Shown piece by piece: positions 12,221 through 25,000 of a DNA stretch of 64,000 bases; within the stretch, counting starts at the first letter, position 1, and the number at the start of each line of letters is the position of its first letter. This stretch comes from Helicoverpa zea. Taxonomy: Eukaryota; Arthropoda; Insecta; Lepidoptera; Noctuidae. The DNA lies in assembly GCF_022581195.2 (NCBI RefSeq), contig NC_061461.1, positions 6,138,001 to 6,202,000 on the forward strand, written 5' to 3'. The translations under genes and the position numbers were made by a program. The notes below the pieces were generated by a model. It ran no database searches. It saw only the letters and a list, made by a program, of their open reading frames with translations, and was not told where the DNA came from.

Positions 12221-12951
12221 ATACTAAACACAAACAAATTCAGATGTGAGTAAAAAAACGAAAGGCTGTTCAATGTACCTCCAAAGTTATTTAGAGAAGA
12301 GAGTTTATGTCTATCATATAAAAGCTTTATTGTCTAAGACAATTTTATTTTTGTATGGTATCGAAGTAGATTTAGTCATTAGAAGCTTTACAAGGCAACT
12401 AGGGGGAGTACTAATGTACTCCTCGTCTATATGATTACGCCATGATTTAGGTGTCAGTGTCATTTATATTTTATAAGTTATCGTTAAGGCTAACTTACAT
12501 CATTATAGTAGTAAACACTGACAGCATCTTAATTGCATTCAGTTAATTTAAACGCTGATAGGGCTTACTTATATGATAAAAAATTACACAAATAAATCAC
12601 ATGTGTACCATTTGTGAAAAATAATACAGTTAAGGATCACACAGTGATGTGCACTTGGGTATATATTTAAAAGTGAATCTAGTCAGGAATTACCGATATG
12701 TATGTATATTATGATGAAGATGTGCTTTATAAGTGAGAAAAATCAAATAACTTTTTTACATTCCTTTATTTAATTTTACATGTTTGCAAATACATATGAA
12801 AAAAAAAACACTTATACACTGTATTATTTTTCTTAAGCATTTTTGCTGTGTGTCAACTATTTAAATATGTAATTATATTGAATGGGAAAGTAGTGATTTA
12901 TATGTGTATGACATAAATAATCATTATAGTTTTATACAAGTTTTCTCCATA

Positions 12952-13377
12952 AAGAAGATGGATCAAAATTGCCCCACGTCCTATAACAATGTGACGTATC
13001 TCAAAAAAAAAAAAGATAAAAATGTGTAAAAAATATGGCATACTCTCTAACTTATTTTTTTACACCTTCATACTAAAAAACTGCTTTAAAAATTGTTCAG
13101 GCGCTGTTATGAAAACATCGTTAATAAGATTATTTATGGCATATTTTGTTTCATTATTTTTTTGTTTGATAGGGTACACCTCACAGGTGGTTCCATAATC
13201 ATCAAAAAATGATATTATTAAATGATATTTTTAAAGCAATTTTTTCGTATGAAGGTGTAAAAAAAATAAGTTAGAGAGTATGCCATATTTTTTTAAACAT
13301 TTTTGTCTTTTTTTTGAGATACGTCCCATTGTTATAGGATGTAGGGCAATTTTGTAAGGATTGTGATCCGTCTTCTT
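12952..13377. mobile_element. 426-bp foldback (snap-back) MITE with TA flanks
   Basis: The left arm (12952 to about 13098) and right arm (about 13230-13377) are inverted copies over about 145 bp: AAGAAGATGGATCA against TGATCCGTCTTCTT (the right arm reads TGTGATCCGTCTTCTT), AAAAATATGGCATACTCTCT against its complement, and so on. The right arm has an extra 9-10 bp near its end. TA lies on both sides (12950-12951 and 13378-13379), compatible with a Tc1/mariner-type non-autonomous element. No coding capacity. Confidence 0.8.
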
Positions 13378-14548
13378 TAGTACCTAGATGTATGAAATAT
13401 TCTATCATTTAAATACCTAGATGGGTTTACGAAACCGTATTTAAAATCATGTAAATGTTTATTATAATAAATGTGTAATAGTGTAAGTAAATATGACGGC
13501 ACAATATACATTCTTAAATGTATTTTAAAAATAGAAAGGATGGCTTAGCTATTTTATACTTTTTACTTATTGACATGTTAATGAACTTTTAGTCGTTATT
13601 ATAACATATCGGAAAATTATATTCGCAATAAGTTATTACTGTCATTTTTAATGCCAAAAATTATTTGGCTGGCAAGGGTTTGTTTGTCTAAGTAAACATT
13701 CACAAAATTAACGTAAATAATGAATGAATAAATTTCACAATGATATGTGCCCCATATCACAAGAATACACTAAGTTGGTTAATCCACAGCCATGTCAATA
13801 ACTCAAGGAAACACCTAAATAAATGTTTCTTGAAAAAGTCTTGAATATAGAAATATCATTACATTTTAGTGCACCAATTAGTGTTAAGCATGTATGCATT
13901 GAATTCATTGTATAACTAATTTTCAATATTTTTCTGTAATCGTAAAAAATAACTACATATTTTTAATATTTCTTATTAAAATGGAAAGGGTATATAATAC
14001 TTTATATTTACGTATAGATACGTGATGTAGTACGATGACTGAATATAACGTTGATTTGCAATCAGCTTGTATCATTTGACTCGATTTTTGCAACAATTCT
14101 GTTATAAAAGCCAGTTATTTATTACGAACAAAACGACAATTTTGTTAATTTGTTTAATGTAAGTACAGGATTTTGTCCTAATGTTCGGTCACACAACACG
14201 TATTGCAAAATCTATCTTCAGTAATCAAATCTGCCGATAGAAGGCTCGTTGATAATATAGGCGTAAGACAACATTTAATCACTTGCCTCTAATGGAGTTA
14301 ATCTTCTTATAAACTTTATAACTAATTAGTAGATTGGAATAATATTTTTATGTGACTGCTTTTTTATAAAATATAAGTAAATTAAAACTCCGTTTCCACT
14401 ACCTACTTCATGAAAACGTAAAATACGTATTAAAAGTCAGTCTTTCAATTGGACGCAATATTTTTGAAGTATTGTTGGTAATAATATTAGATTATTTGAA
14501 TGAAATTTTATAATTCAGAATAAATAACAAGTAGATTCAAAATTTATG

Positions 14549-14708
14549 GCGTTTTCAAACTAACGAGATTATTCGCTGTTTTCTGTCGCGCTTAATTCTA
14601 TTGCTGACACTCAAATACGAGCGCGTAAGTGCGACAGATTTTTGTACCGCGTGAAGGCTAAACTGAGTGTGCATATACTTGCGGCAAAATCCGCTATTGT
14701 GAAAACGC
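14549..14708. mobile_element. MITE with GCGTTTTCA ends
   Basis: The left end GCGTTTTCAAACTAACGAGA and right end (reverse complement) GCGTTTTCACAATAGCGGAT form an imperfect inverted repeat around about 160 bp. The copy at 33863-34062 has matching ends, so this is a small family. Confidence 0.65.
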
Positions 14709-16068
14709 TCACAACATATAATTTTGAAACTGATTAATTTACTAGTGGAAACGTGTGGTACGACACGAATGATCTGCAAAATAACTAGATTGTATGTAGA
14801 AGATAAAATATTTATAATACTTTGTACCCATTTCAAGGAAGTTTTCACATCAAAACGCACTGAATGTAAGTAGATAAGTTTATCCAGGGACTAAATGTAA
14901 AAAAAAATGAGGTGAAAGGAAAACCAGTACCCAGCAAGCGTAAATGGTGTGAATGCTGCCAATATTTTAAAATTATATATTTCATATCAAGCAACATTTT
15001 AAAATTCATCCATTTAAGTCAATTTAGATAAATAGATTAGATACTTAAGCATATTATATTCAAGAACCAGATTTTGGTCGCCATGTAACTTAGTTGTGTC
15101 TGGTTTTCATAAATACTACTGCCTTATTTTCGATAAATCTGGAATGATTCAAAATTTTAAGGATATTGTTTTTTGTGGAGTATAAGGGCTTGTACACAAA
15201 ACTGCTTTGCGACTCTTTTTTTTTATTTGATGTGTACGAGCACTCTGAATAATTTCAGAACAGCTGATGAGCGTAAGAAAAGCAGTCTGTTTCGTAAATT
15301 CTAATTTAGTTTTTGTTCTTCACATACTTAATATTGATAGGTTACATGGAGAACAAAATGACTAGCGGAGATATCATAACGCAGAATCTCCTCAGAAAGT
15401 AGCGCGCCAAGGTGTTCGACGGATGGGGTACGTTAATAGCTTCGCCCTTACACGCCCTCTATGGAACCCACCCATTATTTTCATTATAAAATCACCAATA
15501 AGTCAAGACCAATCTTTGACAGATCGGTTTTGATTTTTCCAGGAGCTCGAACATCTAGTAACTGATCACGCCTACCGTACGTTGCTTGACCTACAAGAAG
15601 GCGCCTGACCTACTTTCCTTATGGCGTCTCCGCTATCTTTCCTTCTTTCGTGGTAGGTTACGAAACATACGAAAGTTTCATGATATTTTTATAAAATAAA
15701 TTTTTGGACATAAAAAATGCTATATATTTAGGTAATACAATACATACCATTGTAATAAAAATACCTCAATTTGGACGGCATAAGCTTTTCTTAAATGTCT
15801 TAAAGTTAATAATATTAAGAATTCGGGAGCTCCAATCATGTTGCTTGTATAGTGTTGTAGTTTGATAGATTTAACTCTGATTTAAATATTTATGTAATTG
15901 TATATTCAAGTTTATATTATCGTTATATCGTTTGCTATTTAAGGCTAATTGTAAATATATTTTTAATTTCTGTTTATTCTTAAAGGTCACTTAACGATCG
16001 GAAAAAGTTAATGTTATTCTTTACACAGTCATAAGTCTTTGAGAGCATTCCTATGCTTCCCGTTTCAG

Positions 16069-16211
16069 GACTACGAATAGTAGAATCGATAAAGAATTGC
16101 ATTTGCCTGGACATAAAAAGAACATTGCGAGATTTTTTATAGGGAATTCGACATCGAGGTATCTCTGAAAATTCAAAGGAATCAGAAATTTAATCAATGC
16201 TATTCGTAGTC
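16069..16211. repeat. 12-bp perfect inverted repeat, possible small MITE
   Basis: GACTACGAATAG at 16069-16080 is matched by CTATTCGTAGTC at 16200-16211, separated by 119 bp. No target duplication was recognised. Confidence 0.45.
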
Positions 16212-16624
16212 GCCGTTAAAGGATTGGCCAAAGTATTCTACAAGTTCACAAGGACCAATAATATCAAAAACAAATTCAAGTAATGAGAGACGTATTTGGT
16301 TGTTATTGGTTCCAAGACCAGCTCAGAATAATAATTTTTGCCTATTGTCCTTTTAAATTGTATGTACCCTGTAAGTACATAGTCCACACATAAAATAGTA
16401 CTTTATTTTCGTTACATAACAAACCAAACTCAAACTGGTCTGCGATCCAATAGGCTGTGGTTATTTGTATATTTTTTATGTAAGTTTTCTTATGTTAATT
16501 TTTATTATTTTCTTTATTACATATTTTTAAATGTATGTTAATGTATTAATGTTGAATAAAATTTTACGATAATAAGTATAATTTTAGAAATTAATGTTTT
16601 TATTTTTACTGATAAAACTACTAT

Positions 16625-16755
16625 GGTTCTCGCCAAACTTGGTGTCGTTAAGGAAAGCAGCCATTTTTGGTAGTAGCAAGTGGCAGGGAGATATTAGCGA
16701 CAGAGGCATACCTACATTTTAAGACACTGAGCCGCCATCAAGTTTTGCGAGAAGT
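16625..16755. repeat. Short inverted repeat, possible MITE
   Basis: TTCTCGCCAAACTTGGTG near 16629 pairs with CATCAAGTTTTGCGAGAA near 16738-16755 with few mismatches. The right half also resembles a block near 1770-1795. Confidence 0.45.
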
Positions 16756-17146
16756 CGAGAACTGTACATACTTGACAAAAACCCTTACCTATATGAAAAA
16801 ATAGGTCTCTGAAAGGATAACTCTGATAAAAGCCTCTTTTGTTTATGCCGTTGCCCCCGACAGGTTGATTCGGGTATTTTTCACCACAAATTCCCAGGCA
16901 TGGCAGTACTACAAACCATTCCTCGAATTTATTTATTTGGAAATAGTAGGACTGAGCAGTTGTAGGTTACACCACTCATGCTTATAATTACACCAACCAG
17001 TCAATAGCAGATGCAAAAGCAGCAGATATAAAAAATAACAAATATATTCAAATACATATGGTATATTTCTTTGCAAAATTATAATACATTGCTGTAATTA
17101 TTCAATTTTGTAGTTACAAAGATAACATTAAATAATAATTAATTAT

Positions 17147-18157
17147 TCAAATGTATAAGTTTGAGTTGAATATGTTGTCTCTGTGAAATTTTGACATATC
17201 TGGGATTATTTTAAATCTTTCTAGTAATTCATAAAGTTCTAGTATCTGCTGCTCTTCTGGATGCTCAATGTAACATATGATAGCTACTGCTGGTTTATCA
17301 ATGATTTCTCTCCAACAAAGTACTGAAAAAATAAAATAAGATGAATAAGACAACAGTGAATAAAGTTACAATACTGGAAGAAAAATGGTGATTGTATTGC
17401 TTATCAATTCAAGTGCTCTTTCTTTCTTTAATTCTTACTGCTAAATAGGTAACTCAAGCTATTTTACATACAAGCAATAATTCCTTAAAGTAAATTACCT
17501 CCTGCAGATACACCAGATATTATATTGGGTTGTTCCAAATTTGGGAAATGAACATTCAGTTTTCTTGTCGATGGTTTGCTTGCTGATATACTCCGGATAA
17601 CATAGTCTTTGGTGACCAACTCAGATACTTGGTATTCCACCATGGGCTTTGTTACTATAGCTATAACATCTGTACTAATTGTAATGTATTTTTTTAACAA
17701 CTCAACAATTTCACTGCTCAAAACTAAATTGTAATCTCTTATCATACAAACATAATTGTTCTGTTTCTTTGTCTTGAATAAACACAAATTAACTTCTGCA
17801 TTAGAATTGACGAGTTCCAGGTCATGATGTGCTCTGACGCAGTCGTACAAGTATCTGCCTTCTAATATTATGAAAGTATCAATTTCTTTAGGGACGTCAA
17901 CTTCCTTATCCAGACGTAAACTGCAAATAGTAAAAGTACAATATCAAAAGAAGCATATAGAAAGAGTTGGGGTATCGTAACATAAAATTACAGTCAGCAT
18001 CATCTTACTCAACACCAAGTTTCTAACCAACAAAAAATGAAAATCATCAAGTGCTGTGATGAACTTACTTTACAAAATCATCAGTAACAAAAACATCGTC
18101 CCAGTCTTCCCATGCTGTTCGACTGGACGGTTCGTTTATTTCACCAAAAGTACTCAT
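17147..18157 (-). CDS. PSMG1: Proteasome assembly chaperone 1 (3 exons)
   Basis: PSMG1/PAC1 forms a heterodimer with PSMG2 that chaperones assembly of the 20S proteasome alpha ring. Minus-strand exons are 18157-18069, 17920-17499 and 17322-17147, with donors GTAAGT and GTAATT and acceptors TTGCAG and TTTCAG. Phases close to 228 residues, against 288 in human. The start MSTFGEINEPSSRTAWEDWD resembles the short N-terminal block of PSMG1. The best family evidence crosses the exon 2/3 junction: LEQPNIISGVSAGG then LCWREIIDKPAVAIICYIE, and a C-terminus ending FNSNLYI, as in human LEQPNIV... and IQSNIYT. The gene is head to head with CUL5, with start codons 699 bp apart. The shorter length comes from the middle of the protein; insect versions are known to be divergent. 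Confidence 0.88.
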
Positions 18158-18855
18158 ATTAACAATTTAAAGTCTAAGAAATATGAATAAAACTGGAACT
18201 GTAACTTTTGAAAACTAAAAACAATGAATCGGTGTTTTGTTGAGTTTTGTCAGTGTCATTCCTGTAACTGTCATTCATATGTCAATGCTGTCATTCCGAT
18301 AGCATAGTGAATAGTGATGGAAAACTATGAGAGACGTCGATAACGGTTAATCATAATTTGTGAGGCCCACCCTAAACCAAAAACTGCTATTCAGACTTGC
18401 TCACAAAGTGTTCCATATAATGTATCGAAATTCGAACGGTAATGAATGTGAGTTTTCAACATGGGTGAAAATGCCCATAAACTATTTTTTCAGGCCTGGA
18501 TCTGCCCCTGCACGAAGCCCTAAAAAGGCCTATATAGGAAAAGCGTATAGCGTATAATTCAAATAAGTTTTTTTTTCGCAGCAAATTTATTTCTATAACC
18601 AGCTAAAATATGATGAAAAATATATTTTTTTGCCAACATCGTTTTGTTGGTTTCAGTTTCGTTTGTCTAAAATAGTCGATTATTGCTTGGGTGTATTGGT
18701 ACGTAGTCGAATAACTTTTGACGGCTTGATATATTTTCACGTATATTGACGTGAAAGCTACTCAATACTATCGTATAATAATTCGCCACCGCCAGATATA
18801 TTTGATGATGAGAAGTGTACTTGTGTGAATAAAGTATTATTTTAATTTTCAAATC
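18158..18855. promoter_or_regulatory. Bidirectional promoter interval PSMG1 / CUL5
   Basis: About 700 bp separates the divergent start codons of PSMG1 (-) and CUL5 (+). No TATA-like element stands out and no coding sequence was seen. The arrangement suggests a shared regulatory region, which is inferred from spacing only. Confidence 0.5.
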
Positions 18856-21841
18856 ATGTTAAAGGTCTGTTTTGTAAAATTGTCTTACGTGATATATCTT
18901 AAAAGTGTTACATCGTGATAAAAGTGTTCATGGCTTTTCTTTTACAGGATAAAGGACAAGTCACTTTTGAGGATAAATGGCCTGCTATGCGGCCAATAGT
19001 CTTGAAACTTCTCAAGCAGGAGCCAGTTACGCAAACAGAATGGCAAGATCTCTTTGGTTCTGTTCATTCTGTATGCTTATGGGACGAGAGAGGGCCATAT
19101 AAGCTAAGGGATGCTTTGCAGCAGGATATAATGATGTATATAAAACAGGCTCAAAACCGCGTACTGGCTCAGCGGGAAGACCAAGCCCTTCTCAAGGCTT
19201 ACATCGCAGAATGGGGAAAGTTTTTTACTCAGTGCAACTATTTACCAACTCCTTTTCGACAGTTAGAAAACTCTATCAACAATGTAAGCAAGGTTGCTAG
19301 TTCTAATGCATCCAGTACTCAAAAAAAGAATAACAACAACAATATTGAGGATAGTTTGGTCAGGAAACTAATGTTAGACTCATGGAATCAAAGCATCTTT
19401 GTGGATATTAAACAGAGATTGCAAGATTCTGCAATGAAGCTTGTACAAGCTGAACGTAATGGTGAATCTTTTGACTCACAATTGGTCATTGGTGTAAGGG
19501 AATCTTATGGTAAGTCAAATTCACCTACATTTTCACAAGTATTTGCGAGTTTGCACACCCTTTGCTAGTCTGATCTAGTGCATTATCAATAATTAGTTTT
19601 TAATTAATTTGTTTACAGTTAATTTGTGCTCTAACTCTGTGGATAAACTTCAAATATACAGAGAAAATTTTGAAGCTGCCTACATGCAAGCAACAGAAGA
19701 GTTTTACAAACTAAAAGCTAGTGAACAATTGTTGGCTAATGGAGTCCAATCTTACATGAAGTATGCTGATCAACGTCTGAAGGAAGAAGAAGCTCGAGCC
19801 CATAGATACTTGGAGCCAGGAAGTGGCAGTGTGGCAGCACTTACACAGTGTTGTGAGAAGGTTTTAATTGGAGAACACCTTCCCACACTACTTGCAGAGA
19901 GTGCACCTTTGATAAAAGCTGGTCAAACAGAAAAATTACAACTTATGTTCCGTTTACTTGACAGAGTCCCAGAAGGAGTTACACCAATTTTAAGAGATCT
20001 AGAGGCACACATAGTGTCTGCAGGATTGGCTGATATGGTTGCTTCAGCAGATATTATCACTTCTGATTCAGAAAAATATGTTGAACGCTTATTAGATTTG
20101 TTCAAACGGTTTAGCTCCTTAGCTAAAGATGCATTTCTGGATGATCCAAGGTTTTTAACAGCTAGAGACAAGGCTTACAAATGTGTTGTAAATGATACCA
20201 CAGTTTTTAAGTTGGAGCTACCATCTTCTGCTCTAATAAGGGGCAGCAAAGGCACAGCACCTGAGAGTAAATGCCCAGAGCTCCTAGCAAACTACTGTGA
20301 CATGTTGCTAAGGAAGACTCCACTAAGTAAACGTTTAACAAGTGAACAGATAGAATCCAGGTTAAGAGATGTACTTTTAGTTCTAAAGTATATAGAAAAC
20401 AAGGATGTCTTTATGAGATATCACAAAGCACATTTGACTCGAAGGTTAATATTAGATTCTAGTGCAGATTCTGAGAAGGAAGAGGACATGGTGGAGTGGT
20501 TGAGAGAGGTGGGTATGCCCGCAGACTATGTAAACAAATTGGCTCGAATGTTTCAAGATATTAAGGTCAGTGAAGATCTTAATACTCAGTTTAGAGCAGA
20601 CACTACTCGTCATGATGCTATAAATATAAAAATACTCAATGCTGGAGCATGGGCCCGTGGATCTGAAAGAGTTACTGTTAGCCTTCCATTAGAGTTAGAA
20701 GACTATATACCTGAAGTTGAAGACTTTTACAAGAAGAAACATTCAGGGCGAAAGTTACAGTGGTATCATCATATGAGCAATGGTACAATCACTTTTGCTA
20801 ATTCTGTTGGTAGATTCGATTTGGATGTTACTACATTTCAAATGGCAGTCTTGTTTGCATGGAATCAAAGACCGATGGAGAAAATAAGTTACGAAAACTT
20901 AAGACTTGCCACTGAGCTCCCTGATCCAGAATTAAGGAGGACTTTATGGTCCCTTGTTGCATTTCCAAAACTGAAAAGGCAGTTACTGTGTTATGAACCA
21001 GCAGTTCAGAATCCTAAGGATTTTACAGAGAACACAACATTCTGGGTAAATCAAGAATTTGCCCTAATCAAAAATGGTAAACCTCAACGTAGAGGCAAAA
21101 TAAACTTGATTGGCAGGTTACAATTGAGTACTGAGAGATCTCAAATAGAAGATAATCATTCCATTGTTCAACTTCGGATATTAAGGACTCAAGAAGCCAT
21201 CATAAAGATACTGAAAATGAGAAAACGAATTACAAATACTGCTCTCCAGGTAAGGATTATAAAAAAATAAAATAGTAAAACTATACGAAATATTTTAGGA
21301 TATCAGGAGACAGAGAATAGTAGATAAATTGCCAAACTGAAATACATCAGTTGAGTAACTTGCTATGGGGGTAAAATAATATGCACTAGTTTCCTAAACT
21401 TCGATATCGGTATTTGTTTCTTGATTTTGATCATTGTTTTGATTATAGAGCCACAAAACATTTTTCAAAATATCGCGGATTTTGTTTGTGTAGTAGTTTT
21501 AGTAGAGGGCCGCTGCAGGTCTGGATTGTGGACGTGTTTTTGAGTCATACTACATATATTTATCTGTCATGTATTGCCAATCTTTCAAACGGTAGTAGAA
21601 TCCTAAATTTACGGGGGTAACTAGGTTTATTGTGAAAACGTAAGACAAACCTTGCTCAGTTTCACATTAACATTACTTACTAAAAAATATAAACTTTTTT
21701 CAGAGTGAATTGGTTGAGATTTTGAAGAACATGTTCTTGCCCTCGAAGAAGATGATCAAGGAACAACTGGAATGGCTCATTGAACACAAATATATGCGAC
21801 GAGATGACGAGGATATCAACACTTTTATATATATGGCCTAA
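18856..21841 (+). CDS. Cul5: Cullin-5 (4 coding exons, 9-nt first coding exon)
   Basis: Scaffold of the CRL5 ubiquitin ligase; it binds Elongin B/C-SOCS-box adaptors at the N-terminus and RBX2 at the C-terminus, and is neddylated. Exons: 18856-18864 (ATG TTA AAG), 18948-19509, 19619-21249 and 21704-21841. The total is 779 residues, against 780 in human CUL5. Near-identical blocks include FEDKWPAMRPIVLKLLKQE, QDSAMKLVQAERNGESFDSQ, KCPELLANYCDMLLRKTPLS, YHKAHLTRRLI and the C-terminal WLIEHKYMRRDDEDINTFIY. The neddylation region VQLRILRTQEAIIKILKMRK carries the family lysine. The start is a choice: the tiny exon gives MLKDKGQVTFEDKW, resembling the LLKNKG of human CUL5, and the acceptor at 18947 has a strong pyrimidine tract. 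The alternative is an unspliced ATG at 18930. Confidence 0.97.
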
Positions 21842-21876
21842 AATTCATTATTGCAAGCATAAATGATCAAAAATCA

Positions 21877-21882
21877 AATAAA
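21877..21882 (+). terminator. Poly(A) signal for CUL5
   Basis: AATAAA lies 36 bp after the CUL5 stop codon. The converging eIF2gamma gene has TTTATT (its own AATAAA) at 21994-21999, so the two transcripts end tail to tail within about 200 bp. Confidence 0.6.
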
Positions 21883-21993
21883 TTGTTTACCCAGAAAATG
21901 TTTCTCTCTAAATGAACTCACTTTTCAATTATTTTATAGGTAGTCTAGTTTAATTGAAATTAAATAATAATTTTATTTACATTTATATTTGCT

Positions 21994-21999
21994 TTTATT
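21994..21999 (-). terminator. Poly(A) signal for eIF2gamma
   Basis: AATAAA on the minus strand lies 46 bp beyond the eIF2gamma stop codon; a second copy is at 21972-21977. Confidence 0.55.
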
Positions 22000-22045
22000 A
22001 AATACATATATAATAGTTCAATGTATAAAAGTAAAATACATAACA

Positions 22046-25000
22046 TTAATTCTTTGCCGGCTCGATTGTCTCTCCACCTTGAATTTGACCCCAGCCGATC
22101 AATCTGAAATAAATAGATATATGTATTATGGCGAATAGTAAAATGTCTTTAAATGCTAGAAAACCGTGTTTTATAAGTATAGCTAGTTTACCCTCAGTAG
22201 TACATAGGCATTTCGCCTTCCTAATCTCTGTCACATGCACAAAGTGTGTGCTCAGCAGAAACTATCTAATCTGAATTGACTGAGTTTTTTGGACAAAATT
22301 TGATTTTAATCATAAATACTAAACTAAAACAGATCATATAGGTATATGTTGATGTCAAAATGTCCTGACCTCCAATGATTTTCAACTCTCCTGCTGAGGG
22401 CTACTTTTTCTCCAATTTCGGTGCACACAGGGTTGGTGAGGGCAATTTTAGCTAAATCGGCCTTGGTAGCGATTACCCTTCCACCTGTGCTCAAAGATCC
22501 AATGTTGACCAACAAGACCTGGAAGTAACAAATAAGTATCAAATACCCTTCAATCTTCCTTTATTATTGAAAGTTGGATGTTATGATACATACTTCGTTC
22601 TTAGTTAGTTTTTGTACTTTGGCGGCTTTCTTGTCACCTTCTGTACGTACACCAAGTAAACGTTTCAATAAGTAGTATGAAACTTCAAGCTTCACAAAAA
22701 TTCCCGGTAGAGCACCAACAGCACCAAGGACCTGTGAAAAGTATATTATAAATTAAAATATACATAATTCCCGAAGCCGCGGGTGGAAGTAGTAAAATAT
22801 AATCCTGGCAATATTTGTAAGTATTATGATATAGTAGACCTACCTGTCCGACAAGTCTGTCAGCACGACAGAGGGTAGGTTCAATTTTGGTTCCTACTCC
22901 GATGAGACCTCCAGGCACGGCGTATTGAAGCTCGTTTTGTTCCGCGAATAGTGACACGATGCGGGAGAAGATGGGGCGGCAAGTCAGTTTGCCGTCAGCG
23001 TCCTTACTTACAAGACCTGGTCGGACCTGGTGAAATGAAAACAGTTAAAAAAGACGGTAATAAGGTAATTGACTAATTTTTTAAACTAAATTTTTCTATC
23101 TAATGCAATGGTATTCCGAATCAGAACTAAAAATAAAGAGGTTTTCACACACATTTAGAAATAAGTAATTGTTATGTATTTTTTTCTTATTTCTTATGTG
23201 CAACAAAGACGTGTCTACTACATATTCCCATATGGGGCACACTAATTTTAAGAACATCAGGTATTTTTTCGGTGCCTTGTTTTTAAATATTCTACAAAAT
23301 CAAACACTGGCTACTACCCTTTTAATTTAAATAATTGTCGTAAGCTCTAGTTACCTCGATTTCCATTCCAACAGTAAGTACACCCTGCAGAATGGAGCCA
23401 CCAGCGACACCTCCCCTGAGGTCGTCTACTTCGCAACCAGGTTTGTTCACATCGAAAGAACGGATGACAATCATCCGAGGTGGTGACGTGAAGTCTCTCA
23501 GAGGCACCGGAATTTTCTTCGTGATATATTCACATAACACCTGGAAGTATTCAACAGTTGTAAATGAGGCTGTATCGAGGGACCTATCATAGCGCATATT
23601 TAGCTTGTTTTTGGTGAGTGCTGACCGTACGTCCCGACCGATTCACATACAAAATCACGTGCGTACCGTCAGCGTAGCTGTGTGCGCTTTCATAGACTTG
23701 CACAGATATAGCTACACATATTGCGAGCACTGTTTCCAGCCTGAGTGTTTTTCTGTGTCCGTCGGTAAGACCGATGTTGTTACAAAGTTATGGGTATTTG
23801 AGCATTCGAACGGTTGTGAACACTACGCGTCTACGCAACTAGACAATGGATTTTCTTTAAGATGATGTGGTTTTACTAACTAATAACTTACCTCGATATT
23901 ATACTTCAACTGAGCAGATATGGGTATGATAGGTGCTCCTTCAGCGACAGTGCCTTGTACGAATTTGACGATTTGTTCATGTTGCTCTTTAGCTTGGCCC
24001 TCCTTTACCAAGTCTATCTTATTTTGCAGTATGAGTATATGTTTCAGTTTCATAATCTCGATGGCTGCCAAGTGTTCACTGGTTTGTGGCTGAGGGCAAG
24101 ACTCGTTTCCTAAACAAAGCAGAGTTATTATCATAAGCTCAGCGAAATTATTTCTAGCTGGCTAGCCAATAAGGTTATAGGTAGTCAAAGGCCTGGTAGT
24201 CTGACCAGTCCCACAAGAGGTATTGTGGTGCCTGGGTAACTAGGTCGAGGAGCTCAGATGAGCCGTCGCTCCGTAGTCCTCCACAGCGGCATCTAGCTAG
24301 ACTGAAGGCCAACCCCAACGCAGTTACGGAAAGGTTAGCCAGATAAAGATGTTATCTATACTAATATTATAAAGAGGAAAACTTTGTTTGTTTGTTTGGT
24401 TGTAATGGATAAACTCAAAAACTACTGGACCGATTTTAAATATTCTTTCACCATTAGAAAGATATATTATCTGCGAGTAACATAGGCTATATTTTATCCC
24501 GGTGCGGGCAGTAGCTCCCACGGGACGCGGGTGAAACCGCAGGAAAACGGCTAGTGCCTAGATATAATGTGTGATTTTTGTGTAAAATTTACCTGCGATT
24601 AAAAGCAAAGCGGCGTCCATGACCGCGGCACCGTTAAGCATGGTTGCCATAAGGATGTCGTGCCCGGGGCAGTCGACGAAGCTCACGTGACGCACCAACT
24701 GGAACCGCCCCGTGCAAGCCGGTCTCAGACAGGGGAAGCTATCGTCCTTTGACGAACCTCCCGATATGAAGCTCGTCGGTCGCGGACATTTTGGATTGTC
24801 ACATTTGTAGATTTTCGCATTAGCGTAACCTTAAATACAATAAATAATATTTAAGTGTATGTTTGTGATGGCAAAAGAGGACTTTTCATGTTGACACGAT
24901 TGTGTCCGACATCTACCGTATGCTTAGAACTTGATCGAATACAAAAATCTGTAGTAGCGTGTGCACGGCTGCCCTGAAGCCACGGGAATTCAAAAAATAT

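Larger units (their letters stand above)
12221..17146. other. REPTOR 3' flank / intergenic region with small elements, no gene seen
   Basis: Strongly AT-rich, with no protein-like frame. Some or most of it may be REPTOR 3' untranslated sequence; AATAAA-type signals occur repeatedly, the last before PSMG1 at 16555-16560. Separately listed items are the foldback at 12952-13377, the MITE at 14549-14708, and the inverted repeats at 16069-16211 and 16625-16755. A GC-richer block at 15390-15660 was not identified. Confidence 0.5.

Noticed and set aside
18915..18947. CUL5 start at GTG 18915 or ATG 18930
   Set aside because: The stretch just before 18948 reads as a pyrimidine-rich acceptor, and a better N-terminus is reached by splicing to 18856-18864.
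23605..23865. 86-codon plus-strand frame inside eIF2gamma intron 4
   Set aside because: Within an intron, opposite strand, no recognisable domain; probably chance in a GC-richer stretch.
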